DNA of 64,000 nt from Ophioderma brevispina (lineage: Eukaryota; Echinodermata; Ophiuroidea; Amphilepidida; Ophiodermatidae), in assembly GCA_023653785.1 (NCBI GenBank), contig JAMKCH010001600.1:1-64000 (forward strand), given 5' to 3'. Numbering within the stretch: position 1 is the first letter of the stretch; every line of letters starts with the position of its first letter. The position numbers were made by a program, and so were the translations under genes. The notes beneath the pieces are model-generated. The model saw only the letters and a list, made by a program, of their open reading frames with translations. It did no database searches and was not told the DNA's origin. Shown in pieces: positions 22,538 to 34,500 of this stretch.

Positions 22538-25500
22538 GTGAGTAACATGTTGATTTTTTTTTGTCCACACTGAAGTATTTCAGAATGGGTATGAAATGAG
22601 CCATGTATGAATAGGTGGATGGATGTCTATCCAGATCTATGTGCAAAAAGTCATGTTTTCAGTCAGTGTATATAGGTCTGAATGTTGATGACTTTTCAAA
22701 GAGACTTGTAAGGAGTGAAGCTTTGGAAGTAGTAAAGCATGAGGTCAAAGATCATCTTGGGGTGGCTGGAGACACAGCATATTTCTAATAACCTTGCAAT
22801 TGTTGTCTTTGCATTCATGTTTTACATTTGCCTTGAAGAAAAACAACTTTGTTTCTAGTAGGTGATCCATACCACCGTCTACTTGGACGCAAATTTGTTT
22901 ACCTGAGGTTGCAAAAGGGTGTCTACTTCAAATTATATGCGTGCCAAGTTTTATGTTAGAATGCTTTGGTTTTACACTACTGCAAACAATCCATAAACAT
23001 CCAATTCCAAAACCTACACTGGTCATATTGAAAAGTAACTGACCCTATAATGACCCTTAAACTCCAAAGAACTCTGGAGTATCTTGAATATCCTTTGGGA
23101 TGGTGAGAGAGGGTTAGTGAACTAAAAAAACATAAATACAGTCAAATTTAAACCTATATTTATTTTCACAGATTTGCTACATGTATTTAATAGTGGCAGA
23201 ATAATTATTTGTTTGAGTGAAAATGATACATTATTGTGACCATGTACCAGAGCAAACGCTGTGATTTTGTGTAGTTTAAGTGGCTACTTGTTTTGCCTCC
23301 ACATAGACGCAAAATTTTACTCTATCTAGACCAAAGCGCGTCCACCTTTGAAAAAGTGTGTCATAGACGCAAAAACGCACACTATTGTGAACCTGATGCA
23401 TTATTTTTTTAAACAGAATTTACCATCAAATATGCCTACTTACAGTGGCCAAACAGTTGTAAAGTGTGTGTGTCTAATAATGAATATGATTTGCTGAACA
23501 TCAAAGGTTTATTTAGTTAAATCACTTATCACATGTTATTGTTGAAATGTTTTTGTTCTAGGGCATTTTTGCAAGGGAATAAAGTTCTACTGAATTATGC
23601 AATGAAAGTTTAAATGTGGTATATTTGTTTTCCCATCACCCCCCAAAAAAATTTTTAGCCTTCGTGAAAACAAACTTTTTCCCCTGATATGTAGTCATGA
23701 CATGTACTCTCATAAGCGGGAAGGGAGAAGTAAATCAGAAATGGACAGGGTTCGGAAACTTCCGGAAGAAACCTATTTCTTCCGGAAGAATGGAAGAAAC
23801 TGGAAAAAAGGTGTTAAAAAGGTGTTTCTTCCAGTTTCTTCCGGAAGAAACTGGAAGAAATTGGAAGAAACTGGAAGAAATAAAGAAATGTATTATGAAC
23901 AACAAACTAAATTACACCATATTCATCTGCTTTGCACTTCAAATCATCAAGGCTACTTACTTTACAGACAATCTGGTTTTTTTTTCAGAATTAATTTACA
24001 AGTTTATAGAATGTTAGTATACCATGCAAGTATATAGTCAATTTGTTCACAATTTTGTTTTGTCTTGCAATCAAATTATGCAGATGATGATTGTAACCCA
24101 TTTTCCAATCTTTCCAAGTGCACATTTATACTATCATAGTTGTAATTGTAGATGCAAACAATGAAAAAAAAGCTTTTAAAATCTGTATGGCCAATTTGTT
24201 AATTTTAAAACACAAATCGTAAAAGTAGCAACCATTATTATTCTTTAATACTAACTTTGTATTGCTTAGCGGGGAGAACCTGGGAGACAACTTTTAGATA
24301 ACACATAGATAACTTTTATTTAAAGAAATAGAAGATGATCAAGTCTTTACAAGGAGTCTCTACTTGGCCTTGCTGGTGTGAAAAGTGTCTAATCAGTTTC
24401 TTCCAGTAATTTGTTTTATTTAGGCCTTGTGAATCAATGCGAGTTTAATTATGCAATTGCATGGGGTAGGTAGGGGGTCCCTGAATGGTTATTTTAAATT
24501 ATTTCACTATATTTCATTCACTCTATAATATAAAACCAGAAGTGCAAGTCATTGGCTTTAAATAGGAACTTTTTAAATGACTTTTTTAGTTCTTCGCTTT
24601 CAGTGAGAAAAACTGAAGAAAAAACCTATTTCTTCCAAAGTGGCAAAAAATGCGGGAAAAAAATGTGGTTTTTTCCACTGTGGAAGAAACTGGGCGAACC
24701 TGGAATGGATAATTCAGAACTGCTAGCAATCAAGTAGTTTTATACGGTGAAAACAAAATAGAATTTTGAAAAAAAAACACATGTCAGTTGTTTACGTATT
24801 ACATATGCATTATCTTGCTCAATAGGCTTGCCTTGGAACGGTCCAATATTCACGGTCAGCTACGCATTTGCTTCCTGTTTGCGCCCCACATTTCTTATGC
24901 AGTTCGTGCCAACACAGCCCAGAAGAACAATTCTCCTAGGTTAGTTAGAAGAGGAAGATGACGATCCGTAAGATGCAGTATAACAATGAAAGGTAAAGTA
25001 ATCAAAAGGTTAAGCATTCCATCAAAAGGTTAAGCATGCCATCAAAAGGTTAAGCATGCCCTCACGGTTAAGCATGCCATCAAAATGGTGAAGCATTTAC
25101 CAATCAAAAAGGTTAAGCATGCCATCAAAAGTTAAGAAGCCATCAAAAGGTTACAGCATGCCATAAAAGGTTGTAACATGCCATCAAAAGGTTAAAGAAT
25201 GCCATCCAAAGGTTAAGCATGCCATCAAACAGGTTTAAGCATGCAATCAAAAAGGTTAAGCATGCTCAAAAGGTTAGCATGCCATCAAAAGGTACGCATG
25301 CCATCAAAAGGTTAAGCATGCCATCAAAAGGGTAACATGCATCAAAAGGTTAAGTCATTCCATCAAAATTGTTAGCATGCCATCAAAAAGGTTAGCATGC
25401 CCTCAAAAGGGTAAGCATGCCATCAAAAGTGCAAGCAATTCTAATGCTATCAAAAGGTTCACCTGGCTATCTAAAGGAAGCATGCCATCAAAAAGGTTAA

Positions 25501-28500
25501 AAGCATGCCATCAAAAGGTTAAGCATGCCGTCAAAAGGTTAAGCATGCCGTCAAAAGGTTAAGCATGCCATCAAAAGGTTAAGCATGCCATCAAGGTGGC
25601 CTTTACCAAATAATGCTCTTTTTCTAAAAGTGATTCATTTCTCAAGTGGCTGGACACTCAAATGTAATTTTGTTTGCTCACTAAACTTGCGTACAGCAAT
25701 AGGGAGGTTTGTTTTACCTTTTTCTCTTTTGGGGTAGGATGTAACCTCAGCATTCTGGGATCTGGTATGGTAGATTTATGTAACTGAAATCTCAACTTCA
25801 ACTTGTGGATTTCTTTTTAGGGGTGTGAGAGTTCTCTTTTTCAGTGGATTTCCTTGTTTTTCAATACAAAAAAAATAGTGTCAAATTTTAGGCTGCTTGT
25901 ATTTTCAGCGCTTTTTTGATATTGTTTGGCCAATTTTGCAGGGTTTTTCCTCTTTTTGGCCTATTAATGTAATTATTTGCCATCGCGTGGAGATTTGCGC
26001 TGTTTAAAAAAAACTCCCTACTGTTTTTTATGGTTTTTGCTTGATTGCTCTGAAAATTGCAGTTGTGCAAAACGGTGATCTTATGGATAGAAACTCATGG
26101 AAATGGATTTTTGAAATTTTTGGTGTGTAATTCATTTTGGAAGGTGATTTGTTGCGGGAATCTGATTTCAGTGTATAAAATTTGCATGTGTGTCCGGGTA
26201 CTTCGTCATTATAAGATTCGAGAGGGCTGTGTTTTGTTTATCGATATCAGTACCTCCCATGAGTTACAAAGGACGGGGTGGCTTTGCGGCATTGTGTCCT
26301 TCGCGCCTAGTGATGTTGTGTTCTGATGTGCCACAAGCGTAAGCAAGACAGCGCGCTGGCTTTGCTTCCTTCACAATAGGTGATCAAGTGTCAAGGACTT
26401 TGAATCGATCATTGGTCACTGCATACCATTTGGGCACTCGCTATTGGTGGTACTGGTACTGCACTAACTGCAGTCGGGGCCGACTCTATAATGGCGTTGT
26501 CCTGGCACTGTCACTGTTACATGTGCGTGTCACTGCTCATGTCAAATCGTACGCTGCACATGCACAAGGATCTACACAGCACCGCGGCCGGGGCAATCTG
26601 AGGGTCTGGGCTACCCTGGGGACAATAAACCCTTTCACAAACACTGTCTTTTGAATTTTTTCAGAGGAGCATTAAAAAGCTCATCTAGGCTCCTAGCGAG
26701 CTGCAGAAGAGCTTTTTTAAAAGCTCCCCAAATTCTGGCTGGAGACGAGCTTTTACAAAGCATAGAGCTGCATAGCAGCATAGCAAGAAGGACGGCAACT
26801 GAGTTTGGGAGAAGCAGTTAAATCTCATGCATTTCAATTCAGGTGTAGCAATACGCATTGTTAATTACTGCAATCAGTTTAGTAACAAGTTAAGTACATC
26901 CTTAACTGTTACTCAAGATTTATCAAATACGCATGTCGTAGATGTTATATTTCCAAGTGTATCAATTTTCAAAAGAATTATTCACCCAAGGCCTTGAACC
27001 TCGAGCATGAGCGGATTTTTTTTTTTTTTTTTCATTTGAATCTAGTCTAGACTAGGGAAAGTAAACTGGGGCTGCACGAACAGTCAAACATATCATTAAC
27101 AAATTTAGAAACCTAAGTTCGGCAACAGTCCATTCCATATTTTAGTCGCATTATCTTAAAACTAAGCTAGCTCACGTTTTCATTAAAATGGCGATGATCA
27201 CGAGCTTGAAATGTAGCCATCAACGTGTGTCATTGAAGTATGTTCTTAGTTGTAATCGGCGACGCCTTTTCCACCGACTAACCTTTCCATTTCTTGAAAC
27301 ATGTTTCGTGCATAGTTTTCAAAATCAATTTGACCACGAAGGTGTACTGTCTATCGTTTCTTTCTCATGTCGCAAAATATTATTTAAATTCTTACTTCCG
27401 TAAAAATGTACTGTTTGTAATACCCCTCACCTTCTTTCGCCCGAAGCGCCATCGTAGCTATCAAAACTCGTGCTCAACCAAACAAAACCCGTGCGCTTAA
27501 CAGTGCGAATGCTTCAAATTTACGACGTTTACTTTCCGATGCATTATTTACTCAAGTCCTTGTTCATTTTTCGTACAACCGTCCATTCTGTATATACACG
27601 CGCTCTCGATGCTACCAACCCTCCGCTGACTTAACTTTTTGCACAAGTTCTCATTTGGGCCCGACCAGAAACCTCTATACCACATATACGCGCACTATTT
27701 TTCTGGCAACTCAACCCGCCCATTGCGCGTGAGTCGTTCCCTTAAAAATTGTTTCCCCAAATGGGAGCATGCTTTTCGCGTGACGCTACCCCCCCGGAAT
27801 ATCTTCAATCTGCCGGCAATACTGCACTGACCAGAAAAGAAACGTCAATGTCGAGCACATAAGTATCCTTAGCCAAAACGTAGCCTAATAGTTTTGTGTT
27901 ATCGCGAGTTAGATGTATTTTCGATGTTGTTTAATCTCGCCGTATATGATTGGATATTCTGTAAGAGACCCCTATCCTAGCCCCAGATTTGTGCGGTCCC
28001 GCTTGTAAATCCACTTCTATCCTCCGTCATTATGACGAGGACGTTTTCCCCGGAGACGGGTGATTTACAGCTTTCTCTCACCTGTTAAATTGATCCGGCT
28101 AGGGCCAGGAAAAAGTGTAAACAAATTCTAGCCGTATATACCGCATGTTTGAGTATTTATATGGTAAGAGCCGTCGTGCAAAAAACGGTGGTTTTTATGA
28201 TATGGCCGTTTGGGGCCAAAAAATATGATTTATTTTTTTAGGTCAATGGTAAAAAAGATCCTGAGCGGATCTTTTCAGGCTGAAGTGATATTCCATTTTT
28301 TTACTATTCAGGTATTGTGGCGTGCGCCTTTGGTTCCATAAATCATTTTGGGTGTTTTTGGGCCGTTGTGCCCCATGGGACTCGCTCCCCCCACCCCGTG
28401 GGCCTATATAGTGGTGTGGGGGTGTCCCTGGAGTCCCCGTAGGGGATTTGGGGCAGGTTGAGTCAGAGTGGGGGGGTCACCCCAAATGGGACCATGCCAC

Positions 28501-31500
28501 TTAGTTTTGGAGTTTTTTACTGAGAGTCTCCCCATCGACTAGGGATGTGTTGGGACGATCTCAATTGTTTGGACGCCCCCCTCCTCAAACCGGAGTGGGC
28601 CTAATTAAGGTCTTCCTTTCAGGTCCCTGGGTTTTTCTGGGCCCGGGCGCGGGCCAGGTTCTCCCTTTTGATTTCGGAAAGGTGGGGGGACCTTTCCCAT
28701 CTCTATCCGGCCCCCTCCCCCTGGTTTTGCTCGGGTCCCGCGGGGTAGGGGGGGGGTCGAAGGGTCGCTGGATTCCTATAACACGAGGCGGAAGGTCGGG
28801 GTGCTTTAATTTACCGCCCCATACCATCCCATGATCGAGTTCAACGTACCCGAGTCCACCTCTGACCTCCCCCTCTCCTTGTCGCTGCTCCAGTCCCGGG
28901 GGGGGGAGGGGGTGATGATGGGTAGCTGGATTCCTATAACTTGAGGCGGAAGGTGTCGGTGGCTTTACCGCCCGATACCATCCCATGATCGATTTTACAT
29001 AGGAAGTCCGCCCCTATCCCCTCCCTCCCCTCACAAAAGAGGTCGGGACACTTTGGGTACGATGTCGGGACACGGTCCGAGGGTCTCTCTCCCGGTCGGG
29101 CCTTTAACAGGTGAGGAGGGGAGCCCTCCTCCATAGGTCGGAACTCTAAGGGCAGCCCCACGGGATTCCCGGTCGATGGATAGATAATCTTTCGGGGTCG
29201 GGTCTTTGTCCCAGTTGTTATTTTTGGGGGGTACCCCCGCTCTCCCTTACCCCGTGTACTAATTTTGTTCATTTCTTTAATTCTATTTACAGATAGGACC
29301 AATAAGCGTAACACCAATATGGACTCAACCAAGTACGGTTGCACATCGCTGAAAAGTGGACAGACGAGCAGTGGCAAGCCTTTTGAGGTACGTAAGAAAC
29401 AGCCCTCAAGGCCAAAAGTCCCAAGTCCCGGGAGAACCTGGCTCAGGGAGGCCGTCGCTTAGGGACATAGGGACATAGGGACACCAGTCCCCCAAGTTGT
29501 CTCTCCTACGAAGCCGCCGCCAGGTATAGGGAGTCCTTTTCCCTCCGCGCGCCCCCCATGGGGGGGAGCAGCAGAGGGAATAGGCCAAGGGCTCCCCCTC
29601 GACCACCTGACGTCCTCAGTCATGTCTGATCTCCCGCGCTTTCTCTGAAGAGGTCTCTAAAGATAACTCCCCGGGTGCGCGGACCTCAAAGAAGGACCCC
29701 CCGGGTTCGACCGACCAGCCTAAGCTGGGCAGTTCGAAGGACCAAGAAAGGAGATCCGTCACTGAACGCGGCGGTCAGGGGCCGCCCAAGAGGCCGACCC
29801 AAAAAGGGCTCCCGACGGCGACGCTGGTCGAGGCAGCTCCCGACCAGGGGGATCCATGGACCAGTTCCCTCGATGGCAGGCCCCCAAGGCCACCCAGGGT
29901 CGAGCTCACGGTCCAGCCAGGCGCCCCGGTTCCCGGTACCGGTGACTCGGGTCGGGAACCTCGACCGATGTAATCTCTTGACCAACTCCCCACGCGGAGC
30001 GGACTCTCGAGCCAGCCCAAGGTCGAGCTCACGGTCCGGGGATGCCCAGGTCGTGGTTGGGACCAAGGTGTTCGAGACCCTACCAGATGTCGGCTTCCTA
30101 GACCAGCTCCCTTGAGAACAGGCCATTCTAGGCAGTCCAGTAGAGCTCACGGTCCTGGGAGGACTCGGTCATGTTCTAGACCCAGGTCGGAGATCCGACC
30201 AGGTCGCTTCCTCCTCGACCAGCCACTGCCCTTGAGGACCGGCATTCTCGGCCAGTCCCAGGTAGAGCTCAGGGTCGGGGAGGACCAGGTACGGTCGAGA
30301 CTTCCCGAGGTCGGAGACCGAGACCCGACCAGGGTTCGCTTCCTAGACCATCTCCCTTGATGACAGGCCTTCTATGCCAGTCCCATTGTCCCCCGATGGC
30401 CCCCTTTTTCCGACGGTCGGGGATGACCAGGACATGGTCGAAACCCAGGTCGGAGCCCCGACCAGGTCGCTTCCTAGACCAGCTCCCTTGAGGACCGCAC
30501 TTCTAGCCATCCCTGTCTAGCTCACGGTCGGGGATGACCAGGTCATTGTCGAGACCCAGGCGGAGACCCGACCGGACCGCTCCCTAGACCCGCTCCCTTT
30601 AGGGCAGGCGATTCAAAGCAGTCCCATGTCGAGCCGCCTGGTCGGTGAGGGGATCTCAAAGGCCGGGACTCCACTGCCTTGGTCTTGAGACCCAAACCCG
30701 TCACCACAAAGGGTAACGGTATTCTAATCTATTGACGACAGCTTTCAAACCCTTGTCATGGGTCAGCTCTCCCCCATCCTTGAAGGATGGGAGCCGCGGA
30801 GGGCCCCTCGCCAAAACCAGCTCCCCCCCCCCGTAACGATGAGCTCGCCGGCTAATAAAAGAGCCGCCATCCCACAGGGTCATGAGGACGCTATTAGCAT
30901 TGAAGGCTAGCGATAGCGAGCTCTTTTCGGGGGATGAGAGTCGGCGTCCACCCTCCACCATCCCCCTCCTCGAAAAGGGAGAGGATGGAGCTGGATCCCG
31001 ACGGAGGAGAACCCCTTCCGATCTCGTCGAGGATGGTTGGTCACGGCTCCCACCCTTACAAACGACCAGCCCCAGGCAGGTCGGAAGTGATGGGTGTCCC
31101 CAACCTCGGGTCGTAGCTCCCCCCCCCCCCGTTTTTCCGAGTATTCCATCCAGGGCGGGACCAGGCTCGACCTGGTCGGCGACAGACATCCGACATACAT
31201 ACATAAGAGCTCCTAGCGTGCCACCTTCCACATCTAGTGGACCATACCGGGTCCTCCCCCCGACCGTACGGTCGACGGGAGATCATTCCCAACCTCCGTC
31301 GGCCCTCACAAGGGCCTAGACGAGAGGATGGTTGGGGTCCCGGCTTTAACGCCGTTCCCCCTCTTATATGGCAATGTCCTCACGGCGGAACCGTGTACCT
31401 GCCCTCTTCATTCCTCCCACAAAGTGATGAGGAAGCCAGGCAATCGTACCAGCCGCAGAGCCGTCCCTGCCCCTTGGGGGAATCCCCCCTGGGTATCTAT

Positions 31501-34500
31501 GAGCAGCAGGGTTTCACTCTGCAGGCTACCCGAACTCCACGGCCTCACGCCCTCCTCCGGAGACTGCCCCTCAGGGGTCGCAGGTCCCTTGGACGGAAAT
31601 CCTCCCACCGGAGCGTCAACCACCGGCACTACAGCCGGAGAGGCCGAGCCGGAGGAGCCGGGCCCGAGGACGTCCTCATGGGATTCCGAGACCCATTGCA
31701 GAGCCTTGGGCGACCCATATAGGGTCCCGCCATCATCCTACGAGTCGTGGAAGTCATTTCTCAGGGGTGACAGCCCGTCCCCCCAAGCCTCCAAGCTCAA
31801 AGCCTTTTATACCTCTGTCAAGGGATTTTAAGACCACCATTGACTCGTACACAAACTCCGCGGGGAAGGTGGACAGGATCCCCTGTTATGAACAGCCTTC
31901 CCGAGCGTGAAGAGGACATCCCTACCCTCACCCCGGTTACACCGCTGGTCCTAGATCCTGCCTTCCGCAGATGTCTCGGGACGGTACTCGAGATGCTTCC
32001 GCCCCTTCAAACTCTCCCCCCCAGGGGTTGAGGGCTCTGGGGATAAACCTCGAGGCCCCGCCCCATTCCGTGTTTCCCCATGGATACTAGCGGGATGGCG
32101 AGCTGCGGGCGCTTGACTCCCTGGCTAGGGATGGCCTATGGCCGGATCAACGCCCAGCAGTTGGTTTTCGCCCACCTGGCACTGCCCCGCGGAGCCTGAC
32201 AGTTCGCTTTCCAAAGCCGCCACTGATTGATGATCAATCGTGGTATTCGTACCTTATCCTTGGTCGCCGATCCATTCCGTTACTCGCATAGCTACCATGT
32301 CGGTGAGATCTAGACGCCTTTTGGGTCCGCCAGGCCTTGAACTTCACGACTCCCGTGGAATTGCTCGGGGCGCACCTGGGGAAAGACCTTTTCGGAGGTC
32401 AACGGCCTTCCGCTCCATACTAAGGATTCTGGATGAGCGAAAGAAGGCCGTTTTCGGCGACAAAAGCCAGGACCTCAGGCGCTCAGGCAAGCAAGTAAAG
32501 AAGGAAACCGACAACCCTGTCGGGGGAGCCGAGGCCAAAAGCCTCCGACCCTCAATGGGGCGCTCAGGGGGGATGAGTCAAGTAAGAGCGAAAGAAAGGG
32601 AAGATGATATGAAGGACCCTCTGCTCCCAGCCCGTACCGGGCTTTCGCTTCCCATCCCCTAAGAGCCAGGGAGGTAGCACCGGCGTTAAAGCGGCGGGTA
32701 AAACCAGCCGTAAGAGACAGATCTTTTAAAGGTAAAACGCAAAGGTCAAGGCCAGCCCAAAGGCCAAGGAGTCAAGGCGACCGCGCATGGTGTTGTATGA
32801 CTACCCTGTACAGCACTCTCTGCCTCCAATAGGTATGCGGTCGCCTCATGTGGATTCGCGGGAGAGGGCAGGCAGTGACCTCAGACCCCGGGCCTAGATG
32901 TGGTAATCCACGGGTACCGCACAGAGTTCACGGCCTGCCCTCCCCCATTCAGAAGGGGTGAGGTTCGCCCCCCCCTCTTCCAAGGACACTGCCTAGCGGG
33001 GGACGCTCTCCTGCAAGATATGCTGCTGCTGGCCAAATCGTGACGTGATATTCCTCTCGCAATCCAACCAAAGAGGGCTTCTACTCCTCTTCCTCCTTAC
33101 CAAGGGATGGTGGGGGCCACTTTGGATTTGAGAGACCATATCTCTCCACGTCCCCGTGCACGAATCATCACAGAAATGGCTCTGTTTTTGCCATAGGAGA
33201 GGTGGCTTACCAGTTCCGTGTCCTACCCTTCGGCCTGTCGACACTCGCCAACGGACCCTTCACAAGGGTCGTGAAGGTGGTATCGGAGTTCCTCAGGGCA
33301 AGGGGCAGGACACGATCTTCTCTAGCTGGTGGCGCCAATCCTCGCTAGGCTTCAAGCTTTATTGAGGGGTGCTAACTGATAAGGTCCTCTCGTTTTCGCT
33401 GTCAACCTCGCCAAGTCATCAGTCTCGCCTTCCCAGAGGCCCCACTTTCTGGGAGCGAGATTGGACGCCGTCGGTAAGGTAGGCCCCTCCGCAGAGAAGA
33501 GTTTGCCCCTCGGTCATTGCGTGTGCCCGAGCAATCCTTGGAGAGCAGGTCTTCCCAGTCAGCTTCGGCTTCTGGGACGCCTGGGCCAAGCCTCAGCGTG
33601 AATGGTTCCCTAATCTGCGATTACTCATGAGGGAATCCCCGATCCACAGGCTCCAGGTACTACTTCCGATCCTGGTACCACCCAATGTCCCCCAGATTCC
33701 CAGTGCCCCTATGCTGCCCCCGACCTCAGTGGTAAAGCATCCACCCAACCTTGGAGGGGAGCCCACCCTTCAGGAATTAACCCTTCCGTGACGCTGTCAC
33801 AGACGCGGCATAGTCGGGGTGGGAGACCCACCTATGGTCCTACGAATTGTCGGGCCCGTTGGTCGCCCATGGTCGGCCCCGCCATATATCAAGGTGCTCG
33901 AGCCCTCGGGCAATCTTCCAGGCACTGTAGCACTGGGTCGCCCGGACCAGGGGAAAGAGCCAGGCGCCATCGAAGGTGAGGCGTGTGCCCGAGGCAATCT
34001 TGAGAATCAGGTCGGTCCAGTCAAGGCTTCGGCTTCTGGGACGCCTGGCCAGTGAATGGCGCCTCCCGCCGGCATTTCTGCCGGTCATTTTTCAGAGGCT
34101 ATAGCGCCCCACGTGGACCTATTGGCCTCCGCCGTGAATCACCATCTTCCATCCAGCGTACTACTCATGGAGTTAAGATCCCAGAGCCGTGTGTCGGGAT
34201 GCAATGGTGGTTGATTGGTCGGGGATCATTTGCCTACGCATTTCTCCCCCATTTTCGATGATACCTACCGAGAGTCCCTCGAGAAGTAGCTGTTGGTCCG
34301 ACAATTTGCCTGGTTCTTTGGTGGCCCCATGTCCCCGGCCAGCTGTGGTTTCCACGGCTTCCGGAGCTGCTAGTGGGGGACCCCATCTTGCTCCCTCAGC
34401 GCGGGATCTGATAAGCGGTCCTCCAGCCGACAAACTCGTCCGTCCCCGAGCGTACCATCCGCGCTCTCAACCTGATTGTCTGGCACGTTCCTGCCAACAA

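Noticed and set aside
24999..25594. CRISPR-like regular array
   Set aside because: Units are contiguous 20-mers without unique spacers, in a eukaryotic intron. It is a satellite.
28547..29377. Several 95-147 aa frames on both strands
   Set aside because: They lie in the GC-rich DIRS 5' region where stop codons are rare; frames on opposite strands overlap and none has a motif.
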